From assembly GCF_022758145.1 (NCBI RefSeq), contig NZ_JAJVDH010000004.1:62001-126000 (forward strand): a DNA stretch of 64,000 nt, given 5' to 3'. Source of the DNA: Pontibacter vulgaris. Its GTDB lineage: Bacteria > Bacteroidota > Bacteroidia > Cytophagales > Hymenobacteraceae. Under the pieces are notes generated by a model, which saw only the letters and a list, made by a program, of their open reading frames with translations, did no database searches and was not told where the DNA came from. Each line of letters opens with the position of its first letter. Position 1 is the first letter of the stretch. The position numbers and the translations under genes were made by a program. Below, piece after piece: positions 41,929-50,553 of this stretch.

Positions 41929-42945
41929 ATGAAACAGCACTACCTCCAGATTGATATAACAAAAGGCATGGCAATTGTGGCGGTTCTGTTACTACATTCG
42001 CTGCCTAAACAAACGTTGCTGCAAACCTATGCCATTTACCACATCTGGCAGGCTGTACCGGTTTTTATGGTGATCATGGGGCTCAATCTTGGGCTTTCTG
42101 CATCGGGTAAAGCAGTTTATTTTAAGGAGCTTTACACGCGCAGTTACTTTCAGAAAAAGGCAGTCCGTATACTGCAGCCAATCATCCTCATTTTTATACT
42201 TTCGCTTTTGATTGGATGGCTTTGGCTGGTCATTTTCAACGAAAACAAATTTACTTTCAACGTTTATACTTTTGTTGGCCTTTTGCCCATATCCGGCCGT
42301 GGCAATTACTTTGTTACCCTTTTGCTGCAGTCTGTGCTGCTGTTACCCCTGATCGGCTTTTGGCTTCGGAAAAAACCAATCTTAACAACGGCACTTCTTG
42401 TTTTGGCCGAGGTATGTTTTCATATTCTGAGCAAAAACATACCACTATTTGCTACAGAAAAATACATGTATGATGCCGCTTTTCCACGTTATTTTTCTGC
42501 CATAGCCCTAGGCTTCTGGCTTTCAAAAATGCTAACTAAAAAGCCTGCGCCGCAACTAATACTGTTACTCATACTTTCCGGGGTCAGTATTTTTTATTTA
42601 TACTTACAAGTATACCAAAGCTTAAGCATTCCATACTTCCGGCAGGAGTGGCAAACTCAAAACCTGTTTGCATTCGCTTACGCCGGTTTGCTCATAATGC
42701 TCATTTTTAAGATTTTCCCGGGCAATTCACAAAACAGGTTGCTGCAATTAATTGGTTTGGCAGGCAAAGCGTCCTTTCATATTTTTCTGGTACAGGTGGT
42801 ATACTTTGGCCTTTTCCCTTCACAGCAACCTGTATGGCAGAATCTGCTTGTATGCCTTTTGTCAGGCTGGCTGTTTTATAAGTTTGAAACAAGATTTACT
42901 ACGCCGCTTACGAAAAGCCGAAAAACCAGCAAAGCACAGGTATAA
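41929..42945 (+). CDS. Multi-pass membrane acyltransferase-like protein
   Basis: The product, 338 residues from the ATG at 41929, has about ten hydrophobic helices and the layout of acyltransferase-3/OpgC-type proteins. The first helix carries the early motif YLQIDITKGMAIVAVLLLHS. Later helices include QPIILIFILSLLIGWLWLVI and ASFHIFLVQVVYFGLFP. Such proteins move acyl groups onto sugars or lipids at the inner membrane, but the substrate cannot be told. The gene overlaps mutT by one base (TAATG). An inverted pair of dispersed words (42599-42614) lies inside it. Confidence 0.75.
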   Translation: MKQHYLQIDITKGMAIVAVLLLHSLPKQTLLQTYAIYHIWQAVPVFMVIMGLNLGLSASGKAVYFKELYTRSYFQKKAVRILQPIILIFILSLLIGWLWLVIFNENKFTFNVYTFVGLLPISGRGNYFVTLLLQSVLLLPLIGFWLRKKPILTTALLVLAEVCFHILSKNIPLFATEKYMYDAAFPRYFSAIALGFWLSKMLTKKPAPQLILLLILSGVSIFYLYLQVYQSLSIPYFRQEWQTQNLFAFAYAGLLIMLIFKIFPGNSQNRLLQLIGLAGKASFHIFLVQVVYFGLFPSQQPVWQNLLVCLLSGWLFYKFETRFTTPLTKSRKTSKAQV

Positions 42946-43337
42946 TGCATACATTACGCGTTACATGCGCTCTTATAGAACTTCACGGCAAAGTACTGCT
43001 GACGCAACGGAGCCAGCAAATGTCGCAACCTTTGTTGTGGGAGTTTCCGGGAGGTAAAATCGAGCCAAACGAATCGGAAGTAGATTGCCTGATACGCGAG
43101 ATAAAAGAAGAACTGGGTCTAACGATTGTACCACTACAGCGCCTGACAGCTGTTACACACGATTACGGCAGCAAACGAATAGAGCTAATACCATATATCT
43201 GTCGTCTTCAGGAAGGAGAAATTATATTGGCCGAGCATAAGGCATACAGTTGGGCCACGCAATCAGAACTATTAAAATATAACTGGTGCCCGGCCGATGT
43301 TCCAATTGTGCAGGAGTACATCCGGCTGAAAGTATAA
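42945..43337 (+). CDS. mutT: Nudix hydrolase, MutT-like
   Basis: The 130-residue protein has the complete Nudix box (GGKIEPNESEVDCLIREIKE followed by ELGL), preceded by WEFPGG. The size, the N-terminus LRVTCALIELHGKVLLTQRS and the lack of other domains fit the (deoxy)nucleoside triphosphate pyrophosphohydrolases that remove 8-oxo-dGTP. The exact substrate is an inference. Its ATG overlaps the stop codon of the upstream acyltransferase gene by one base, which implies coupled translation. Confidence 0.85.
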   Translation: MHTLRVTCALIELHGKVLLTQRSQQMSQPLLWEFPGGKIEPNESEVDCLIREIKEELGLTIVPLQRLTAVTHDYGSKRIELIPYICRLQEGEIILAEHKAYSWATQSELLKYNWCPADVPIVQEYIRLKV

Positions 43338-43362
43338 ACCAAGTATAAACCCCGATAGTAGC

Positions 43363-43393
43363 TTTACCTTCGGATGAATTAGCCGTACCTTTG
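43363..43393 (+). promoter_or_regulatory. Promoter for the rsmF-like gene, probably leaderless
   Basis: TTTA (43363-43366) and TACCTTTG (43386-43393) are exactly 19 bases apart. The expected transcription start falls on or next to the ATG at 43398. Confidence 0.65.
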
Positions 43394-43397
43394 CCTT

Positions 43398-44804
43398 ATG
43401 GAATTACCTCTTTCTTTTGCACAACGCATGCAACATATTTTGGGAGCTGAATACGAAGCTTTTGAAAGTGCATTGCAGAAGGCGCCGCCGATTAGTATAC
43501 GCGTTAACAGCCAGAAATTGCAGACACCCGGGCAACTACAGCAGGTACCCTGGGCAGAAAATGGCTATTACCTGCCCGAACGCCCTTTGTTTACGCTTGA
43601 CCCACTTTTACATGCCGGCGGCTATTATGTGCAGGAGGCTAGTTCCATGTTTCTGGAGCAGGCACTTAAGCAAACGGTGGATCTTTCGGAGCCTTTGCAG
43701 GTGCTCGATCTTTGCGGCGCGCCGGGAGGTAAATCAACCCACCTTGCCAGCCTGATCTCAGCTGACAGTTTGCTAGTATCGAATGAAGTGATCCGCAGCC
43801 GTGCTTCTATACTTGCTGAAAACATCGCAAAGTGGGGAACCGGCAATGTATTGGTAACCAATAACGATCCGCGTGAATTTGGAAAGCTTACTTCGTTTTT
43901 TGATGTAATGGTGGTTGATGCCCCATGCAGCGGGGAAGGCATGTTCCGGAAAGATGCAGGCGCCATACAGGAATGGTCAGAAGAGAATGTGAAGTTGTGT
44001 GCGCAACGGCAGCAGCGGATTCTGATGGATGTATGGGGAGCCCTTAAACCCGGAGGTATACTTATTTACAGCACCTGCACCTGGAACGAAGCCGAAAATG
44101 AACAGAATATGGCGTGGCTGGCCGGGCAGGAGCAGGCTCAAAGTATAAAACTTGATTTCGATCAGGCCTGGGGCGTAGTTAACACCACACTGGCCGGTAT
44201 AGAGGGTTATCGATTTTACCCGCACCGTGTGCAGGGCGAAGGTTTTTTTATGGCTGTGCTACGCAAAACAGGAGGCGATGAAACAGCTTATACTATTGGT
44301 AGTAAAAAGAAGAAGTATAAACTGACGCATGCCGGAAAAAAAGAAAAAGCATTGGTGCAGGATTGGCTGGTTAACCCGGAAAATTTTGAATGGCTGCAAC
44401 ACAACGAAATTATTTCGGCCTTGCCGGCTGCAATTTTTGAAGCTGCCGATGAAGTATACCAGAAACTTTACGTGATCTATGCCGGAACGGAAGTGGCGGA
44501 AGTAAATGGCAAAAAGATAAAACCACTCCAAGGCCTCGCGCTTTCGAAATACTTAAATAAAGATGCTTTCCAAAGTATAAACCTGGAGCTGGAGCAAGCC
44601 CTGAAGTACCTGCGAAAAGAAGACATCAGCCTGGGTTCTAACGGCAACAATTGGGTGCTGCTGCAGTACCAGGATCTGCCATTGGGTTGGGCAAAACAGA
44701 TTGGCAATCGCATCAACAATTATTACCCGAAAGAATGGCGCATCAGAATGGAGCTGCCGCAGCCTTTCGATACAAAGCAGATTTTCACATTATTGAATTC
44801 CTGA
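43398..44804 (+). CDS. rRNA cytosine-C5 methyltransferase, RsmF/NOL1-NOP2-Sun family
   Basis: The 468-residue protein has the N-terminal helical part (PLSFAQRMQHILGAEYEAF), the SAM site VLDLCGAPGGKSTHLASLIS (about residue 101), the motif IV cysteine in VVDAPCSGEGMFRKDAG (about 174) and the catalytic motif VI cysteine in IYSTCTWNEAENEQN (about 224). After residue 290 come a linker and a C-terminal RNA-binding domain (LPLGWAKQIGNRINNYYPKE), as in RsmF, which modifies 16S rRNA. The exact target base is inferred from similarity. The promoter sits so close that the mRNA may have no leader. Confidence 0.9.
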   Translation: MELPLSFAQRMQHILGAEYEAFESALQKAPPISIRVNSQKLQTPGQLQQVPWAENGYYLPERPLFTLDPLLHAGGYYVQEASSMFLEQALKQTVDLSEPLQVLDLCGAPGGKSTHLASLISADSLLVSNEVIRSRASILAENIAKWGTGNVLVTNNDPREFGKLTSFFDVMVVDAPCSGEGMFRKDAGAIQEWSEENVKLCAQRQQRILMDVWGALKPGGILIYSTCTWNEAENEQNMAWLAGQEQAQSIKLDFDQAWGVVNTTLAGIEGYRFYPHRVQGEGFFMAVLRKTGGDETAYTIGSKKKKYKLTHAGKKEKALVQDWLVNPENFEWLQHNEIISALPAAIFEAADEVYQKLYVIYAGTEVAEVNGKKIKPLQGLALSKYLNKDAFQSINLELEQALKYLRKEDISLGSNGNNWVLLQYQDLPLGWAKQIGNRINNYYPKEWRIRMELPQPFDTKQIFTLLNS

Positions 44805-44805
44805 T

Positions 44806-44840
44806 AAAAAATCCTGTAAGCAAACCTTACAGGATTTTTT
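44806..44840 (+). terminator. Strong terminator after the rsmF-like gene
   Basis: A perfect 15-base stem (AAAAAATCCTGTAAG at 44806-44820, CTTACAGGATTTTTT at 44826-44840) with loop CAAAC, starting two bases after the stop codon. Confidence 0.92.
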
Positions 44841-44868
44841 ATTTAAAGCGACATAACAAATGCATTTG
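44838..44868 (+). promoter_or_regulatory. Candidate promoter for the trehalase gene
   Basis: TTTA (44838-44841) lies 19 bases before TGCATTTG (44861-44868), one mismatch from TAnnTTTG. It begins in the T run of the preceding terminator. Confidence 0.45.
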
Positions 44869-44912
44869 TTGTTTCTCCGTAAAACCACCTGCAAAGCCAT
44901 AACTTACTAACT

Positions 44913-46535
44913 ATGAATCCACTTAAACTAAGCCGCTTTTACAAAAACTATAAGCTCCTGCTATTCTGCCTGCTGGGACTTGTATTTAGTGTTCAGGCGC
45001 AGGTGCAGCCTGCACAGCAGTTTGGTAAACTCTTCGAGGAAGTGCAACTTACAGCTGTTTTCCCTGATTCCAAGACTTTCCCGGATTGCATTCCGCTTTC
45101 GCCACCGGAAGTAATTATGCAGGCTTACCAACAGCAAAGAAACCAGCCAGGCTTTAATCTGAAGGCGTTTGTTCTGAAGCACTTCCAGTTACCTCCGGAC
45201 AAGAGCAGTACTTTCAAAACCGATACTGCAGCTACCATAGAACAGCATATCAGGCAACTATGGCCTGTACTAACCCGGCAACCTGAACAACAGAATAGCT
45301 CCCTGATTCCACTTCCATATCCTTACGTTGTACCCGGCGTGCGCTTCCGCGAAATCTATTACTGGGACAGCTACTTTACGATGTTAGGCTTGCAGGAATC
45401 CAGCGATACAGCGCTTATCCGAAGCATGGTGGATAATTTCACCTACCTTATACATACAATCGGTCATATCCCGAATGGGAACAGAAGTTATTACACAAGC
45501 CGCTCACAGCCACCATTTTATGGACTTATGGTTCAGGTTTTGGTGCAGGAGCTAGGCGATAAAGTAATTCTGAAGTATAAACCAGCTCTTCAGAAAGAAT
45601 ATGATTTCTGGATGAATGGAGCTAATGCTGTAAGCCCGGATAAGCCAGCATTTAGGCGGGTGGTTCGCTTACCAAATGGCAGCATACTTAACCGGTATTG
45701 GGACGATAATCCAGCACCGCGCCCAGAGTCTTTTAAAGAAGATGTAAAGCTGGCGCACCTTTCCGGCAGAAACCCTCAGGAAGTTTACCGTCACATCCGG
45801 GCTGCAGCAGAATCAGGCTGGGATTTCAGCAGCCGCTGGTTATCGGATAGCAAATCGCTGCAAACCATTCATACTACCGATATTATACCCGTAGACCTGA
45901 ATGCCTTATTGTACAACCTGGAGCTAACATTGGCAGATGCAGCAAAAATGGATGGCGACAGAAATACCGAACGGGAGTATAAGCAAAAGGCCAAAGCACG
46001 AAAAAAAGCACTCCTGAAATATTGTTGGAGCAAAAACGAAAAGTTTTTCATGGACTATGATTTTGTGAAAGGCCGAAACACTCCTGTTAAATCGTTGGCA
46101 GCAGTTTTCCCCTTATACTTTCAGATGGCAAAAAGAAAGCAGGCTAAGGCAGTAGCGCACAAACTGGAACAGGATTTTCTGAAGCCCGGCGGTTTAGTTA
46201 CAACGCCAAACAAAACCGGTGAACAATGGGATGCCCCGAATGGATGGGCTCCGCTGCAATGGATGAGTATACAGGCACTCCGTAACTATGGCCATACTAC
46301 TTTAGCCGATACCATAATTAACCGCTGGGTAAACCTGAACGAACAGGTATATAAACGTACCGGCAAGCTGATGGAAAAGTATAATGTAGCAGAACTTAAC
46401 CTGGAAGCTGGCGGAGGCGAGTACCCTTTACAAGACGGCTTTGGATGGACCAATGGTGTGTTGCTCAAACTACTGAACGCGCCTGTTATACTTAAAAAGG
46501 CTGAGAAAGAAAAAGCCGGAGAAGCTTACAAATGA
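44913..46535 (+). CDS. treA: Periplasmic trehalase, glycoside hydrolase family 37
   Basis: The 540-residue enzyme hydrolyses trehalose to two glucose units. A signal peptide is present (YKLLLFCLLGLVFSVQAQ). Both trehalase signatures are clear: PGVRFREIYYWDSYF (about residue 141) and QWDAPNGWAPLQW (about 434). Also present are IPNGNRSYYTSRSQPPF, RPESFKEDVKLA and the final GGGEYPLQDGFGWTNGV. It should act in the periplasm on imported or released trehalose. It is monocistronic. Its own 3' end forms the left arm of its terminator. Confidence 0.95.
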   Translation: MNPLKLSRFYKNYKLLLFCLLGLVFSVQAQVQPAQQFGKLFEEVQLTAVFPDSKTFPDCIPLSPPEVIMQAYQQQRNQPGFNLKAFVLKHFQLPPDKSSTFKTDTAATIEQHIRQLWPVLTRQPEQQNSSLIPLPYPYVVPGVRFREIYYWDSYFTMLGLQESSDTALIRSMVDNFTYLIHTIGHIPNGNRSYYTSRSQPPFYGLMVQVLVQELGDKVILKYKPALQKEYDFWMNGANAVSPDKPAFRRVVRLPNGSILNRYWDDNPAPRPESFKEDVKLAHLSGRNPQEVYRHIRAAAESGWDFSSRWLSDSKSLQTIHTTDIIPVDLNALLYNLELTLADAAKMDGDRNTEREYKQKAKARKKALLKYCWSKNEKFFMDYDFVKGRNTPVKSLAAVFPLYFQMAKRKQAKAVAHKLEQDFLKPGGLVTTPNKTGEQWDAPNGWAPLQWMSIQALRNYGHTTLADTIINRWVNLNEQVYKRTGKLMEKYNVAELNLEAGGGEYPLQDGFGWTNGVLLKLLNAPVILKKAEKEKAGEAYK

Positions 46536-46551
46536 AGCGCCTCCGGCTTTT
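46511..46551. terminator. Terminator that includes the end of the trehalase gene
   Basis: AAAAGCCGGAG (46511-46521, inside the last codons of the trehalase gene) pairs with CTCCGGCTTTT (46541-46551). T and A runs on the two sides make it suitable for both convergent genes. Confidence 0.8.
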
Positions 46552-46569
46552 AAAAATTATAGTTAAATA

Positions 46570-47757
46570 CTATTCTACAAACAGCACTAATCCTTTCAGG
46601 TATTCGCCTTCCGGGTGGAAGATCGAAATCGGGTGATCGGCAGGCTGGGAGAGATGGTGCATAATTTTAATGTTGCGCCCTGCCTCAATGGCAGCCGCCA
46701 TAACCGTGTTGTTGAACAGGTATTTATCTACTACCTGCGAGCAGGAGAATGTAAACAAAATGCCTCCCGGCTTTATTTTCCGCATTGCTTCCGCATTCAG
46801 GCGCTTGTAACCCATCAGGGCGTTGTGGCGCACGTTCTGGCTTTTGGCAAAAGCAGGCGGGTCAAGTATGATCACATCATAACGATCTTCCTTGCCACGC
46901 AGAAACTCAAATGTATCGATCGCAAAAGCTTCGTGGCGGTCAGGTGCCTGGCTTAGTGCGGCGTTGCGCTCTGTTAATTCAATTGCTTTTTTAGAACTGT
47001 CTACAGAATGGACTTCTTTAGCCCCGGCATTTAGCGAGTAAACCGAAAAGCCGCCTGTATAGCAGAAAGTATTAAGTACAGATTTATCTTTCACATACTT
47101 CGCCAGCAATTCACGGTTTTCACGCTGGTCAATAAAGAAGCCTGTTTTCTGACCGCTTTCCCAATCCACAAAAAACTGGTTTTCGTTTTCGGTAACCACC
47201 GTACCGGCAGATGATTCGCCGAAGAGATAACCGTTTTTAGCCTCAGCAGCAGCTTTTTGCGGCAGCGATTCGGCACTTTTATCATATATAGCTTTTAAAG
47301 CTCCGCCATATACTTCCTGCAAGGCTTTGGCAACCTGGTGACGGGCATTGTGCATACCCAAAGAGTGCGCCTGTAAAACAGCCGTATCTTTGTAAACATC
47401 CACAATAAGACCTGGTACGCCATCGCCTTCGGCATAAAGCAAACGGTAAACATCTGTATGCGTGTTTCCGATCAGGCCAACCTGCAGGCGGTAATCATAG
47501 GCTTTCTGTACTTTGCTTTTCCAGAAATCATAGTTTGGTTCTACCTGCTCAAAAGAGAAAATACGCACGGCAATAGAGCCGGGCGCGTAATGTCCCATGC
47601 CCAAGAACTCGCGCTGCTTGGAGTATACTTCCACCACATCGCCCTCAACCGGCTCGCCTTCCATTTTGCGGATGGCTCCCGAAAATACCCATGGGTGGAA
47701 ACGCTTCAGCGAGTGCTCTTTGCCTGCTGCCAGGTACAATTTTGCTGTTATATTCAT
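46570..47757 (-). CDS. SAM-dependent rRNA methyltransferase, RlmI-like
   Basis: The 395-residue protein has an N-terminal PUA-like domain (RFHPWVFSGAIRKMEGEP, then VEVYSKQREFLGMGHYAPGS), a central RlmI-type domain (YAEGDGVPGLIVDVY) and a C-terminal methyltransferase domain. The last contains KTGFFIDQRENRELLAKYV, VLNTFCYTGGFSVYSLNAGA and the NPPY-like motif VIILDPPAFAKS. RlmI methylates a cytosine in 23S rRNA; members of this family are often assigned this role. It is the last gene of the leftward pdxH unit. Confidence 0.9.
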   Translation of the reverse strand: MNITAKLYLAAGKEHSLKRFHPWVFSGAIRKMEGEPVEGDVVEVYSKQREFLGMGHYAPGSIAVRIFSFEQVEPNYDFWKSKVQKAYDYRLQVGLIGNTHTDVYRLLYAEGDGVPGLIVDVYKDTAVLQAHSLGMHNARHQVAKALQEVYGGALKAIYDKSAESLPQKAAAEAKNGYLFGESSAGTVVTENENQFFVDWESGQKTGFFIDQRENRELLAKYVKDKSVLNTFCYTGGFSVYSLNAGAKEVHSVDSSKKAIELTERNAALSQAPDRHEAFAIDTFEFLRGKEDRYDVIILDPPAFAKSQNVRHNALMGYKRLNAEAMRKIKPGGILFTFSCSQVVDKYLFNNTVMAAAIEAGRNIKIMHHLSQPADHPISIFHPEGEYLKGLVLFVE

Positions 47758-47793
47758 TAGTAAATAAGCAGAAGTATAAGCTCCTGCAAAACG

Positions 47794-48375
47794 TTATAAA
47801 TTAGTATTCAGGTAAGGCAACAGGTGCAGGTATAATTTCTGCACAGGCAAACCTACCACATTAAAATAAGAACCTTCAATCTTTTCAATCCCGATCATTC
47901 CGATCCATTCCTGTATGCCGTAAGCGCCGGCTTTATCAAATGGTTTGTACTGCGTGATGTAGTAATGAATTTCAGCCTCGGTCAGTTCCTTAAAGTATAC
48001 TTTGGTTACATCATGGAAAACAGCTTTGCTGTCGTGAGTTGCCACACATACGCCGGTAATTACCTCATGCGATGTTCCGGATAAAGCGCGAAGCATACTT
48101 GCAGCTTCTGCATAATCGGCAGGTTTGTTCAGAATATTATCACCGAGGCAAACAATGGTATCGGCCGTAATCAGTATCTCAGTTTTAAGCTCATCCAGGT
48201 AATTATCAGCTTTATGAGAGGCAAGGTATTCGGCAACTTCTTCGCGCTGAAGGTGCTCCGGAAAATCTTCGTGCACTTCTTTTACACGCACTTCGAACTG
48301 TAAACCCAGGCCGGCCAGCAGCTCTTTCCTGCGTGGCGAGTTAGAAGCAAGCAGCAGTGGTCGAGACAAATTCAT
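47794..48375 (-). CDS. maf: Maf-like nucleotide pyrophosphatase
   Basis: The 193-residue protein hydrolyses nucleoside triphosphates, probably dTTP/UTP or modified forms, as a house-cleaning enzyme. The N-terminal signature PLLLASNSPRRKELLAGLGL and the later ILITADTIVCLGDNILNKP, ALSGTSHEVITGVCVA and DKAGAYGIQEWIGMIGIEKI fit the family. Its start overlaps the end of the DUF1015 gene by 35 bases, in another frame, so translation may be coupled. A palindromic double copy of the dispersed word lies inside it (47992-48003). Confidence 0.93.
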   Translation of the reverse strand: MNLSRPLLLASNSPRRKELLAGLGLQFEVRVKEVHEDFPEHLQREEVAEYLASHKADNYLDELKTEILITADTIVCLGDNILNKPADYAEAASMLRALSGTSHEVITGVCVATHDSKAVFHDVTKVYFKELTEAEIHYYITQYKPFDKAGAYGIQEWIGMIGIEKIEGSYFNVVGLPVQKLYLHLLPYLNTNL

Positions 48376-49639
48376 CTTCTTTAATGGAGCTAAATAAAAA
48401 CCCGCAAATCACCTTCGGGTAAAAAAACGTTGATTTCTGTGGCATGATGGCACCGCTATAACACACGCGCTTCACCTGTTCCATAGACACTTCATTTGTG
48501 ATAAGTGCTAGGCGGGCCTGGCCTGAATCTACCTGGCTGATGCAGGCGGTAAAATTGCGCTCATAGCTAAGGCCTTTGTAGTCGCGCTGTTCCTGGCGGT
48601 AAATGCCTAACACCTTTTCAAACACAAAATAATGCATCACGGTCAGGTCCAGGTCTTTCACTTCCTGCGGAAAATTCCAGTCAATTTGTTCGTGCACTTC
48701 CGGTTTAAGGCGCAGTTTATAGGCATTGCCCGACAAGTATAAACCAAAGGCCCATTGCTTACCGGCAATTACCTCATTCAACTCGAAAGGGTCTTCTTTA
48801 GGAATTACCGTAAAGTATGCAGCCAGCTTTTCAAGGAACTCTTCATCGGTCAGGCTCATGTGTTTAAGCACACGATGCGTTGGCAAAATACGCAGGTCGT
48901 CAGACTCGGAGTTGGTAAGGTACATTAGATGATAATTATAAGCCTCTTGCCCGGTATGATTGGGGTTAGCGGCCATCATCTTTTTACGGTACTCCAGCGA
49001 GCCTTCATACCTGTGGTGCCCATCGGCTAACAATACCTGCCGGCCGCGCAAAGTTTTCAAAAAGAAACTTATTACCTCATGATCATGAATAATAGCCAGA
49101 ACATCGCGCACACCCTGGTAATCTTCGGTTTCATAAATCGGCGATTTTATACTTTCATCCATAAACCGCTCCAGCAAATGCTCCGGATCAGTATAAAGGC
49201 CATGCGTGGCGCTGGAATTGAGTAAAGTTTTTTCAAGCAGCTCTATGCGGTCGTTAACGGCGCTGGGTATAGTATTTTCGTGGCGTAGCAGCACATTCTC
49301 GCTCCAGTCATATGCCTTTATGTGGCAGATAAATCCTTTACGACAGTACTCTTTATCACTGCCCGCCAGGCGGAAATATTGGTAATACACATATATACCC
49401 GGCAGCGCGTCCTGAGTAAGTATTTGCTTATCTTTCCATTCTTCCAGCAGGCTGGCGGCTTCTTCGGCAGGTTTAGTACCGCGCGGCACCGAAAGGTGTA
49501 TGCTGTTTAAGTTATTCCGGTATAATGCCTCACGCTGCTTTGCCGATACCACATCAAACAAAGGAGACGTCAGTTCATCAATGTTCTGGCTCAGTTTACT
49601 GCTGTAGCGCCATGCTTTAATAGGTAATATTTCTGCCAT
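48341..49639 (-). CDS. DUF1015 domain protein
   Basis: The 432-residue protein belongs to the DUF1015 family of unknown function. It shows the family pattern: ILPIKAWRYSSKLSQNIDEL at the start, RGTKPAEEAASLLEEWK, LLADGHHRYEGSLEYRKKM with conserved DGHHRY, and NYHLMYLTNSESDDLRILPT. The N-terminus resembles ParB-like nuclease-fold proteins only loosely. It sits between pdxH and maf, 36 bases after the first and overlapping the second. In other genomes the family often lies near serine or PLP-related genes, which the pdxH neighbour recalls; that link is an inference. Confidence 0.85.
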   Translation of the reverse strand: MAEILPIKAWRYSSKLSQNIDELTSPLFDVVSAKQREALYRNNLNSIHLSVPRGTKPAEEAASLLEEWKDKQILTQDALPGIYVYYQYFRLAGSDKEYCRKGFICHIKAYDWSENVLLRHENTIPSAVNDRIELLEKTLLNSSATHGLYTDPEHLLERFMDESIKSPIYETEDYQGVRDVLAIIHDHEVISFFLKTLRGRQVLLADGHHRYEGSLEYRKKMMAANPNHTGQEAYNYHLMYLTNSESDDLRILPTHRVLKHMSLTDEEFLEKLAAYFTVIPKEDPFELNEVIAGKQWAFGLYLSGNAYKLRLKPEVHEQIDWNFPQEVKDLDLTVMHYFVFEKVLGIYRQEQRDYKGLSYERNFTACISQVDSGQARLALITNEVSMEQVKRVCYSGAIMPQKSTFFYPKVICGFLFSSIKEDEFVSTTAACF

Positions 49640-49675
49640 CTAAAAAGATGTTAAAGTATAAGGTATAGGAGAGAA

Positions 49676-50323
49676 TCAGGGAGCCAGGCGCTTGCAATGC
49701 CAGATGTTGCTTTCCATCTCATACAAAATGCGGTCATGCAGCCTGCTAGGTCGGCCTTGCCAGAACTCTATGCTATCGGGTACCAACTGGTAACCTCCCC
49801 AGTGCGGCGGGCGGGGAATCTGCTCTAAATCCTGGAACTGTTGCTTATAATTTAGTTCGGCTTCTTCAAGTTCTGAGCGGCTTGCTATGGGTTGGCTCTG
49901 CGGCGATGCCCAGGCACCTATCTGGCTCTCAACCGGCCTGCTATGGAAATAATTGTCCGAAACCTGCGCCGGCACCTGCACAACTTTGCCTTGCACGCGC
50001 ACCTGGCGCTCAAGTTCTGGCCAGAAAAAGGTAAGCGCTGCAAACGGGTTTTGAGACAATGCGCGGCCTTTGCTGCTGGAATAGTTTGTAAAAAAAGTAA
50101 AGCCATCCTCGGCAACATTCTTTAACAATACCACACGTGCATCCGGGCGACCCTCTTTTACCGTAGATAATACCATAGCAGTAGGTTCATTTACCTGAGC
50201 CTGAATAGCTTCCTGTAGCCAAAGCTTAAACTGCTCGATCGGGTCCTGCGCAACAGAATCCTCTGAAAGTGCCTGGCGGGAATAGTTTTTCCGGATATCG
50301 GCAATGTTGTGTGTTAGCGACAT
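49676..50323 (-). CDS. pdxH: Pyridoxamine/pyridoxine 5'-phosphate oxidase
   Basis: The 215-residue FMN enzyme makes pyridoxal 5'-phosphate from the pyridoxine or pyridoxamine phosphate. Motifs are complete: PTAMVLSTVKEGRPDARVVL, GFTFFTNYSSSKGRAL, the FMN-contact segment FFWPELERQVRVQGKV, SRPVESQIGAWASPQSQPI, PPHWGGYQLVPDSIEFWQG and the C-terminal RLAP. It is the first gene of a leftward unit with DUF1015, maf and an RlmI-like gene. The promoter lies just upstream, with a leader of about 12 bases. Confidence 0.95.
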   Translation of the reverse strand: MSLTHNIADIRKNYSRQALSEDSVAQDPIEQFKLWLQEAIQAQVNEPTAMVLSTVKEGRPDARVVLLKNVAEDGFTFFTNYSSSKGRALSQNPFAALTFFWPELERQVRVQGKVVQVPAQVSDNYFHSRPVESQIGAWASPQSQPIASRSELEEAELNYKQQFQDLEQIPRPPHWGGYQLVPDSIEFWQGRPSRLHDRILYEMESNIWHCKRLAP

Positions 50324-50341
50324 GGTATCTTAGGATTTGGC

Positions 50342-50372
50342 CAAAATTATAAAATATTCTGCTGTAGATAAA
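50342..50372 (-). promoter_or_regulatory. Promoter of the pdxH-DUF1015-maf-rlmI-like operon
   Basis: On the minus strand TTTA (50369-50372) and TAATTTTG (50342-50349) are exactly 19 bases apart. Confidence 0.68.
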
Positions 50373-50553
50373 TAAATTTATACTTGCTGCCACAAACAAA
50401 GTACCTTGGTTGCAGTTTCTTAAGTATATAGCTAAATTGTAGCAAGCAGCCCTGTGGCGTTACCATATCGCCTGCTTTGCGTAGTAGTTAATGTAGCTAG
50501 CAAACCTGACGCAGCAAGTGCAACACCTAATTTAATAAACCCTGATTTAGCAG

